From contig MGTA01000266.1 in assembly GCA_001799225.1 (NCBI GenBank), positions 17,506 through 22,579 on the forward strand: DNA of 5,074 bases, read 5' to 3'. Shown piece by piece: positions 1 to 5,074 of the stretch (position 1 is its first letter; every line of letters starts with the position of its first letter). Both the position numbers and the translations under genes were made by a program. The notes under the pieces are model-generated. The model saw only the letters and a list, made by a program, of their open reading frames with translations, had not been told where the DNA came from and did no database searches. This DNA is from Deltaproteobacteria bacterium RIFOXYD12_FULL_50_9 (GTDB lineage Bacteria > Desulfobacterota > Desulfobulbia > Desulfobulbales > CALZHT01).

Positions 1-2807
1 TCTCTTCGGCCAATTTTACCAACTGGGCCGGCGGTGCGGAAAAAGGCAAGAACATCAACGCCTTTATCGTCTCGACCGGCACCCTGCGCAGTGTTCAGGT
101 GGCCGGCCTTGCAGCCGAATGCGATTCCAACACTTTGTTGACCAACGCCGCAGCCAATGGTTTAACAGACGAAGACGGGAACCCCGGAGTCTTATACAAT
201 GCCGAGGATCCAAACGATCTGGAGACCAAGCTTGATATAATCTTTACCAAAATCGGGGCCGGTTTATCATCGGCAACTGCCGCTTCGGTTATCTCAAACT
301 CGCGGAGCGGTGAAGGCGCTATTTACCAGGCAGTATTTTTCCCCAATCAACCTGACAGTCATAACAACAAAGTTGCTTGGATCGGCGATTTGCACTCCTT
401 GTGGCTGGACGATTACGGCAACATGCGGGAGGACACTAATCATAATCAGGCAATGGATTTAAAGCTCGACAAAATCGTCGAGTTCTATACCGGAGCTGAT
501 AACACAACTCGGGTAAAACGATATATAGATGCTGATGGTGATGGCAAATACAGCATCGCTGATCTTGATCCCGACGGCGACAATATTGATCTGCGCAATC
601 TGGACTATCTGTGGTCGGCCGGTATGTTGCTGGCCGGAACTGACTACACCACCCAGAGAACCTATAATGACACAGTTAATGAGCGGTATATTTTTACCAG
701 CATCGATGGCTCAACCGAGGTTGAATTTACCGAAACACCTTTAAGGACCGCTCTTGTTGATGACGCACATTATCTGGCATACCTGAACGCCTCTACCGTC
801 AGCGAGGCTACCGATATCGTCAATTTTATACGAGGAAAGGGTGATATAAGCGGCTTTCGTTTGCGGCAGATCGACTGGGATGAAGATGGCGATGCAGAAA
901 CTTATAAATTGGGGGACATCGTCCACTCCACTCCTACGGTGGTCGCTGCGCCGTCTGAGGATTATGACGTTATCTACAATGATGACTCTTACCGTTCATT
1001 CCGGCAGAGATATAACTATCGCCGGACCATGATTTATGCCGGCGGCAATGACGGCGGCCTGCACGCCTTTAATGGCGGCTATTTTGACCGGAGTGTAAAA
1101 GAATTCTTAAATGGCCCCCCGGATACGACTCAATATACTCTGGGCAGCGAGATGTGGATGTTTATTCCAAAAAATCTTCTTCCCCATCTGAAATGGCTGA
1201 CCTCTACAACGTATACGCATGTTTACTACGCTGATTTGAAACCGGAGATCTTTGACGCCAAGATCTTTGCCGAAGAGGCTGCCTGTATAAAAGCTGACGG
1301 GACTCCCGATGTTCTCAACCCCAACTGCATCCACCCCAAAGGCTGGGGCACGGTTCTGGTGGGCGGTATGCGCTTCGGCGGTGGCGAGTTCACCGTTGCT
1401 ACAGGCGAAACCATGCGTCCGTCCTATTATATTCTTGATATTACCAACCCTGAAGAGCCGCCGAATGTCCTGGCTGAATTTACCGATCCCAATCTGGGCT
1501 ATACCACGGTGCAGCCTACGGCCATCCCCATGTTGAGCTGTGATCGTAAAATCGCCAACAATTGTCCAAAAACCTCCTGGCCCATGGATTGGTACCTGGC
1601 CTTCGGCTCCGGCCCCATCGGACCTTCTACCTCTACAGGCGTTCGCAATGCCATGCTTGGCATCAGTACTCAGGACGCCAGGTTATATATTCTGAGGCTG
1701 GGCGGCACCGGCGCACTTCCGGCGACTTTACCGAATGTCAGCGCAGCATCACCTCCGGCTTTACAGGCTATCTACAACTTGACGGCCGCAGACGCAGCCC
1801 TTTTCCCAAAATCATTTTTTTCCGATGTAATTTCAGTTGATTACAATCTGGATTATCGCGCCGACACTTTGTATTTCGGATCGATAGCCAATACCGATAA
1901 AGCCCTTGTCCCTAAAAATTACTGGGGCGGGATGCATCGTCTGAAGATTAGTGATGACATCAATCCCGCCAACTGGGGTTCTCCTGTTTCAAAAATTAAT
2001 ACATTCTATAATGCCGGACAACCGGTAACTGCGGCCCCATCTGCAGCTTATGATGGCGCCAGGGCATGGGTATATTTCGGCACGGGGCGATTGTTTGACT
2101 CAACAGGGGATAAGACTGATACAACCCAGCAGAGTTATTATGGTTTGAAAGAGCGCTATGACGCCTCGGGTAACCTGGACCTTTCTTCGGCCAATGGTGG
2201 AAATCTGGTTGATGTTTCCAATGTCTGGGTAGAAAATATCACCGGTTATTTGTGGAATATAGATACTAATGGCGTGGCAACTCTTACTACAACAGGCGGG
2301 GATACGTTAATCAGCACAACCTTAAAAGCATTAAACACGGAGATCTCGCAAAAAGTTGCCGGTGTTGACAAATATCACGGCTGGAAGATTAATTTTCCTT
2401 TAGCCGGCGAGCGTAATTTGGGGCAGGCTGCCATTCTCGGCGATATTGTCACCTTTACTACCTATCTACCGTCAATTGACATCTGCGCTTCAGAAGGGGA
2501 GAGTTTTCTCTGGGCCACTTATTATCGGACCGGGACCTCCTACTTGAGTTCCGTCATCGGGCTAGGATATAAGTATACTGGAAAAGATGCTGTAACTAAT
2601 GCTGATAAAGATATAAATGAGACTATACGCAGGAGAAGCCTTGGCCGGGGCATGGCAATCACCCCCAATATCCATGTCGGCGGGGAGATCGGCTCCAAGG
2701 CCTTTGTCCAGACCAGTACCGGTTCCATCATCAGCATTCAGGAGACCAACCCGGGCGTGACCAAGAGTGGCGTGGCCTCATGGCGGGATATCAGTTCCGA
2801 CGAGTAA
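1..2807 (+). CDS. pilY1: PilY1/PilC-type type IV pilus assembly and tip protein, 5'-truncated by the window edge
   Basis: PilY1 proteins are exported, sit at the pilus tip or cell surface, and control pilus extension/retraction and adhesion. Codons are open from base 3 to a tandem TAA TAA stop (2805-2810), giving 934 visible residues. The first in-frame start-like codon, GTG at 99, lies inside the domain, so the true start is upstream. Residues 1 to about 110 look like the end of a von Willebrand A domain (AFIVSTGTL, then NAEDPNDLETKLDIIFTKI). Next come AVFFP...WIGDLHSLWLDDYGNMRED, a DADGDGKYSIAD loop (bases 528-563), and KLGDIVHSTP. The C-terminal half is the PilY1 beta-propeller, with NDGGLHAFNG (1047-1076), MWMFIPKNLLPHL, GWGTVLVGGMRFGGG, YFGTGRLFD and a terminal SWRDIS. 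DYNLDYRAD (1839-1865) sits where the propeller calcium site of Pseudomonas PilY1 is expected. No RGD motif is visible. The pilin gene follows after 29 bases. The family call is secure; adhesive role and ligand are unknown. Confidence 0.93.
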   Translation, partial: SSANFTNWAGGAEKGKNINAFIVSTGTLRSVQVAGLAAECDSNTLLTNAAANGLTDEDGNPGVLYNAEDPNDLETKLDIIFTKIGAGLSSATAASVISNSRSGEGAIYQAVFFPNQPDSHNNKVAWIGDLHSLWLDDYGNMREDTNHNQAMDLKLDKIVEFYTGADNTTRVKRYIDADGDGKYSIADLDPDGDNIDLRNLDYLWSAGMLLAGTDYTTQRTYNDTVNERYIFTSIDGSTEVEFTETPLRTALVDDAHYLAYLNASTVSEATDIVNFIRGKGDISGFRLRQIDWDEDGDAETYKLGDIVHSTPTVVAAPSEDYDVIYNDDSYRSFRQRYNYRRTMIYAGGNDGGLHAFNGGYFDRSVKEFLNGPPDTTQYTLGSEMWMFIPKNLLPHLKWLTSTTYTHVYYADLKPEIFDAKIFAEEAACIKADGTPDVLNPNCIHPKGWGTVLVGGMRFGGGEFTVATGETMRPSYYILDITNPEEPPNVLAEFTDPNLGYTTVQPTAIPMLSCDRKIANNCPKTSWPMDWYLAFGSGPIGPSTSTGVRNAMLGISTQDARLYILRLGGTGALPATLPNVSAASPPALQAIYNLTAADAALFPKSFFSDVISVDYNLDYRADTLYFGSIANTDKALVPKNYWGGMHRLKISDDINPANWGSPVSKINTFYNAGQPVTAAPSAAYDGARAWVYFGTGRLFDSTGDKTDTTQQSYYGLKERYDASGNLDLSSANGGNLVDVSNVWVENITGYLWNIDTNGVATLTTTGGDTLISTTLKALNTEISQKVAGVDKYHGWKINFPLAGERNLGQAAILGDIVTFTTYLPSIDICASEGESFLWATYYRTGTSYLSSVIGLGYKYTGKDAVTNADKDINETIRRRSLGRGMAITPNIHVGGEIGSKAFVQTSTGSIISIQETNPGVTKSGVASWRDISSDE

Positions 2808-2836
2808 TAACCATCAAGTAACAATCAGGAGATGAG

Positions 2837-3301
2837 ATGCAGCGGATTTTTCGTAAACATGCAAGTGATAACGGCTTCACCCTTATAGAGTTGCTGATTT
2901 GTGTTGCCATCATCGCTATTCTGGCAACAGTGGCCATCCCGGCCTATTTTAGTCATACGATGCGCAGCCGCCAGACCAGGGCGATCAGTGAATTGATGAT
3001 AATCAAGGCGGCCCAGGAGAGGTATTTTGCCGAACACGGCTCCTATGCCGGAACTATTACTATCTTGGATGGTTATGCCGGAGCCGGTACCTCCTATACA
3101 AATCTAGCATATCGATATTGGATTAGAGCCGATACAACCGGAATGGCGACGACTATCATGGCGTTGGGTGACCTGAATGGCGACGGCAACCGTACCAATG
3201 ACTGGCGGGTATCCATACAAGATCTAAACGCTAAGCCGCGGGAATTTGCACCGGGCAATGAAGGATTCTCCTGGTCATCATTGGCTGATGTTTTTAATTA
3301 A
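2837..3301 (+). CDS. pilE: Type IV pilin / minor pilin with prepilin peptidase signal, PilE-like
   Basis: A 154-residue prepilin. The short charged leader (13 residues, ending SDNG) is followed by FTLIELL, so PilD-type peptidase should cut between Gly13 and Phe14. The mature protein has the conserved Glu5 and a hydrophobic helix (about residues 14-37) that anchors it in the inner membrane and then packs in the pilus core. QERYFAEHGSYAG (residues 60-72) is typical of PilE-like minor pilins. The C-terminal part has GDLNGDGNRTNDW (111-123), a calcium-loop-like motif. The only cysteine is Cys22, inside the helix, so no D-region disulphide can form. The start is fixed by AGGAG (2827-2831) five bases before the ATG. 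The gene is 29 bases after pilY1 and presumably cotranscribed, as in minor-pilin clusters ending pilY1-pilE. A major pilin (PilA) or pseudopilin role cannot be excluded, so the symbol is less certain than the family. Confidence 0.85.
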   Translation: MQRIFRKHASDNGFTLIELLICVAIIAILATVAIPAYFSHTMRSRQTRAISELMIIKAAQERYFAEHGSYAGTITILDGYAGAGTSYTNLAYRYWIRADTTGMATTIMALGDLNGDGNRTNDWRVSIQDLNAKPREFAPGNEGFSWSSLADVFN

Positions 3302-3318
3302 TTCAGTCGGCAGGTAAA

Positions 3319-3339
3319 CCTTTTTGCCACGGCAAAAGG
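3319..3339 (+). terminator. Weak hairpin after the pilin gene, possible end of the pil operon
   Basis: CCTTTTTGCC and GGCAAAAGG can form a stem of about 8 bp with one bulged T and a 4-base CACG loop, 17 bases after the pilin stop codon. The stem is mostly A-T, and no T tract follows on the + strand (the next bases are AACAAAATG). It is therefore not a canonical intrinsic terminator. The position suits transcript end or 3' stabilisation, but the evidence is structural only. Confidence 0.28.
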
Positions 3340-3349
3340 AACAAAATGC

Positions 3350-3378
3350 TTGCCTTCAAAACGAAGAAGATGTATACA
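3350..3378 (+). promoter_or_regulatory. Candidate sigma70-type promoter for rpmB
   Basis: TTGCCT (3350-3355) and TATACA (3373-3378) are separated by exactly 17 bases, and each matches 4 of 6 consensus positions (TTGACA and TATAAT). Transcription would start near 3385, giving rpmB a leader of about 95 bases that includes the GC-rich hairpin at 3420-3448. A ribosomal protein gene downstream of a pilus operon is expected to have its own promoter. A second possible pair in the same gap (TTGTTT at 3387, TACGAA at 3408) has a poor 15-base spacing. Confidence 0.42.
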
Positions 3379-3419
3379 AATCGCTCTTGTTTATCATCAA
3401 TGTAATGTACGAAAAATTA

Positions 3420-3451
3420 CCCGCCCGGAGAGCTTGTGCCGGGTCGGGCAC
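3420..3451 (+). promoter_or_regulatory. GC-rich hairpin in the rpmB 5' leader, with a competing stem
   Basis: CCCGCCCGG (3420-3428) pairs with CCGGGTCGGG (3439-3448): nine G-C pairs, one bulged T (3444) and a 10-base loop. A second, mutually exclusive stem can form between GTGCC (3436-3440) and GGCAC (3447-3451). The structure ends 15 bases before the rpmB Shine-Dalgarno sequence. No T tract follows it, so a simple attenuator/terminator is unlikely. Placement in a ribosomal-protein leader suggests translational or stability control. I do not recognise a named L28 leader family here, and the function is inferred. Confidence 0.45.
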
Positions 3452-3479
3452 CTGGATAGGATCTATAAGGAGTTGAACA

Positions 3480-3674
3480 ATGGCTAAGATGTGTGAAATC
3501 TGTGGCAAGAAACCGACAAGCGGCTGCAATGTCAGCCATGCCAATAACCATACTAAAAGACGCTGGTTGCCTAATCTGCAGAAGGTAAAGATGGTCATTG
3601 CTAAAGGCCAGAATCAATATGTGCGGGTCTGTACCCGCTGCATCCGCTCCGGAGCTGTGGTAAAGGCTGCCTGA
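3480..3674 (+). CDS. rpmB: 50S ribosomal protein L28 (bL28), zinc-binding four-cysteine form
   Basis: L28 is a small, basic protein of the large ribosomal subunit. All 64 residues fit the family: MAKMCEICGKKP at the N-terminus, the NVSHANNHTKRRWLPNLQ core that contacts rRNA, and the C-terminal VRVCTRCIRSG. Cys5, Cys8, Cys51 and Cys54 form two CxxC pairs, which marks the zinc-containing C+ type; zinc-free C- paralogues occur elsewhere and are often under Zur control. The start is set by AAGGAG (3467-3472) seven bases before the ATG. The gene appears monocistronic: the next gene lies on the opposite strand and the upstream pilin gene ends 178 bases before it. A promoter candidate and a structured leader precede it. 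The length is normal and nothing is missing. Confidence 0.97.
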   Translation: MAKMCEICGKKPTSGCNVSHANNHTKRRWLPNLQKVKMVIAKGQNQYVRVCTRCIRSGAVVKAA

Positions 3675-3700
3675 AAGCAGGTGGCCTTAGTACCTCATTA

Positions 3701-3746
3701 CCCTCGCCCCTTGTGGGAGAGGGTGGCGCGTAGCGCCGGGTGAGGG
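3701..3746. repeat. REP-like intergenic palindromic element between convergent rpmB and rel
   Basis: A 46-base element of nested, competing stems fills most of the 80-base gap. CCCTCGCCC (3701-3709) can pair with GGGAGAGGG (3715-3723; 8 pairs, one G-A mismatch, 5-base loop) or with GGGTGAGGG (3738-3746; 9 pairs including one G-T wobble). The two 3' arms are near-identical direct repeats (8 of 9). Between them GGCGC-GTA-GCGCC (3725-3737) forms a perfect 5-bp hairpin. Its style (CCCTCTCCC...GGCGC...GCGCC...GTGAGGG) resembles short palindromic repeats scattered between genes in many proteobacteria. It may stop or protect both converging transcripts, although neither strand shows a T tract after the stem. 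Copy number cannot be seen from one window. Confidence 0.7.
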
Positions 3747-3754
3747 CAATCGAA

Positions 3755-5074
3755 CTATCTCTTCCTGCTTGCCTCCAGTATCCCGTCCAGTTGTTTGATA
3801 TGCTGCAGGATTCTCTGCAGATGATCAATGCCTGAGATTTCGAGCATTATATCGAGTCTCGCCAGGCCGTTTTTAGTCGACTTGGCCTCCAGATGGATGA
3901 TATTGGCATCATCGCCGCTGATCGTCTGGCTTAGTGTGGCGAGTAGACCTTTCTTGTCCTGGCCGAGCACCTGGATATACGCCTGGTGCTGGATCTGAGG
4001 CCTGGCGGTCCAGGCGACGTTAATCCGGCGCTCCGGGTCGGTGGCGAGCAGATTGGCACAACTGCTCTTATGAATGGCGACGCCCCTGCCGGCTGTGACA
4101 TAGCCGGCTATCTCATCTCCCGGTACCGGCAGGCAACAACGGCTCATGGCGGTTAAAATCCCGCCGTCCACCCCGTCGATCGTAATAACATCATCATTTC
4201 TTCTTTTGCCCCCCTTAGGATGCACCGCTATTGGCGCTGCGCTCTCTTTTTCCTCGCGGATCTCTTTAGGTTCAAGCTTATTGAGTATATGTTGGACAGT
4301 GGTCTTACCACACCCCACCTTCCAGAGCAAATCGTCCAGGGTGTTGCATGAGAGGGCTTTGAGAATTTCGCGGAAATGGCCGGTATTGATCAACTTTTTC
4401 AAGCTGATATCGTGTTTGCGCAGCTCCCGTTCACAGATCTCTCGCCCCAGATGGAGCATCTTCTCCTGCTCTTGCTGTTTGAGCCACTGCCTGATTCTGC
4501 TCCTGGCCCGGCTCGATTTTGCCAGATTCAGCCAACCGCGATTAGGGTGTTTGTTGGGGGCGGTGAGGATCTCAACGACATCACCATTTTTCAGCTGATA
4601 CCGTAATGGCACCATCTTGTTATTGACCTTGGCGCCGGCGCAATGGTTACCTACCTCGGTGTGGATATAGTAGGCAAAGTCAAGCGGGGTACTGCCATAA
4701 GGAAACTCTTTGACGTCGCCGTTCGGAGTTAAGGCATAGACCTCAATCTCGTATAACTCATCCTTTACCGCATCAAGGAACTCCTGCGGATCTTTGAGCT
4801 CTTTGAGGTTCTGGATCAGTTGCTTGAGCCATTTGAACAGCCTGGCATCTTTCTGCGAGATGGCTCTGCCTTCCTTATAGGCCCAGTGGGCGGCGATACC
4901 CTCCTTGGCTATGGCGTCCATCTCTTCAGTGCGGATCTGCACCTCCATGAATTCAGCCCGTGGCCCAACCACCGAGGTGTGGAGTGACTGATACATATTA
5001 CTTTTCGGCGTACTGATAAAGTCTTTGAAACGCCCGCTGATCGGCTGCCATTGCGAGTGCACGACGCCAAGCAC
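3755..5074 (-). CDS. relA/spoT: Bifunctional-type (p)ppGpp synthetase/hydrolase (long RSH, RelA/SpoT family), N-terminus beyond the window
   Basis: Long RSH enzymes make (p)ppGpp from ATP and GTP/GDP, and most also hydrolyse it, to run the stringent response at the ribosome. The 440 visible codons (439 residues plus TAG) cover the C-terminal half of a protein usually 700-750 residues long. The first codon, GTG at the edge, is the Val of the conserved LGVVHS strand, not a start. Counting from it: end of the synthetase domain (1-69) with GRFKDFI (14-20), NMYQSLHT (26-33) and MEVQIRT (43-49, catalytic Glu44); TGS domain about 108-172; helical region about 175-290; zinc-finger/RIS domain with Cys313, Cys314, His335 and Cys339; ACT domain about 363-439. 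RFKD is the RxKD motif of bifunctional Rel/SpoT, against ExDD in monofunctional RelA. The hydrolase domain is off-window, so hydrolysis is inferred. It is convergent with rpmB. Choice between the relA, spoT and rel symbols is a naming matter. Confidence 0.95.
   Translation of the reverse strand: MLGVVHSQWQPISGRFKDFISTPKSNMYQSLHTSVVGPRAEFMEVQIRTEEMDAIAKEGIAAHWAYKEGRAISQKDARLFKWLKQLIQNLKELKDPQEFLDAVKDELYEIEVYALTPNGDVKEFPYGSTPLDFAYYIHTEVGNHCAGAKVNNKMVPLRYQLKNGDVVEILTAPNKHPNRGWLNLAKSSRARSRIRQWLKQQEQEKMLHLGREICERELRKHDISLKKLINTGHFREILKALSCNTLDDLLWKVGCGKTTVQHILNKLEPKEIREEKESAAPIAVHPKGGKRRNDDVITIDGVDGGILTAMSRCCLPVPGDEIAGYVTAGRGVAIHKSSCANLLATDPERRINVAWTARPQIQHQAYIQVLGQDKKGLLATLSQTISGDDANIIHLEAKSTKNGLARLDIMLEISGIDHLQRILQHIKQLDGILEASRKR

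Noticed and set aside
99..101. GTG at 99 as the start of pilY1
   Set aside because: The frame stays open from base 99 back to base 3, and the residues there (AFIVSTGTLRSV) continue the vWA-like domain. No Shine-Dalgarno precedes the GTG. The gene begins outside the window.
838..849. RGD-type integrin-binding motif in PilY1
   Set aside because: The local sequence reads RGKGD, not RGD, and no other RGD was seen in the visible part of the protein.
3356..3617. Minus-strand open frames of 80 and 66 codons across the rpmB region
   Set aside because: They overlap the clear rpmB gene and its leader, lack a recognisable family, and would require coding through the GC-rich hairpin.
4289..4324. Walker A P-loop in the rel product (KVGCGKTT)
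   Set aside because: The required Gly five residues before the GK pair is Trp. The segment matches the Gly-x-Gly-Lys turn normal in the helical region of Rel proteins, so it is not an ATPase motif.
4146..4606. Open frames of 150 and 76 codons on the + strand
   Set aside because: They lie wholly opposite the rel coding sequence, have no recognisable domain, and their composition is that of an antisense shadow.
5072..5074. GTG at the right edge as the start of the rel gene
   Set aside because: It encodes the Val of the conserved VLGVVHS strand inside the synthetase domain. The hydrolase domain and most of the synthetase domain must lie further right.

Overview
The window looks like chromosomal DNA from a Gram-negative, type IV pilus-bearing bacterium. 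GC content is about 50% by eye. The gene styles fit a deltaproteobacterial (Desulfobacterota/Desulfuromonadales-like) genome: a PilY1 with Ca-binding loops, a small pilin with a DxNxDG loop, a four-cysteine L28, and a single Rel-type (p)ppGpp enzyme with an RFKD motif. That placement is an inference from gene content, not from a marker gene.

Layout, left to right. (1) Bases 1-2807, + strand: the C-terminal 934 residues of a PilY1/PilC-type pilus tip and assembly protein. Its reading frame is open to the left edge, so the GTG at 99 is internal, not a start. (2) Bases 2837-3301, + strand: a short prepilin with a complete class III (prepilin peptidase) signal, 29 bases after pilY1 and in the same operon. 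This resembles the pilY1-pilE end of minor-pilin clusters. (3) Bases 3302-3479: a 178-base intergenic region with a weak hairpin after the pilin gene, a plausible sigma70-type promoter, and a strong GC-rich hairpin in the rpmB leader. (4) Bases 3480-3674, + strand: rpmB, ribosomal protein L28 in its zinc-binding four-cysteine form. (5) Bases 3675-3754: a convergent intergenic gap almost filled by a 46-base REP-like imperfect palindrome. (6) Bases 3755-5074, - strand: the C-terminal 440 codons of a long RelA/SpoT homologue, running off the right edge.

Two unrelated functional blocks meet here: the end of a type IV pilus tip/minor-pilin operon, and a housekeeping pair (L28 and the stringent-response enzyme) transcribed towards each other. 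All coding regions seem intact apart from the two cut by the window edges. I see no tRNA, rRNA, CRISPR, insertion sequence or phage gene. I found no convincing new system. The points most worth checking are the structured rpmB leader, the REP-like element with competing stems, and calcium-loop motifs in both pilus proteins.
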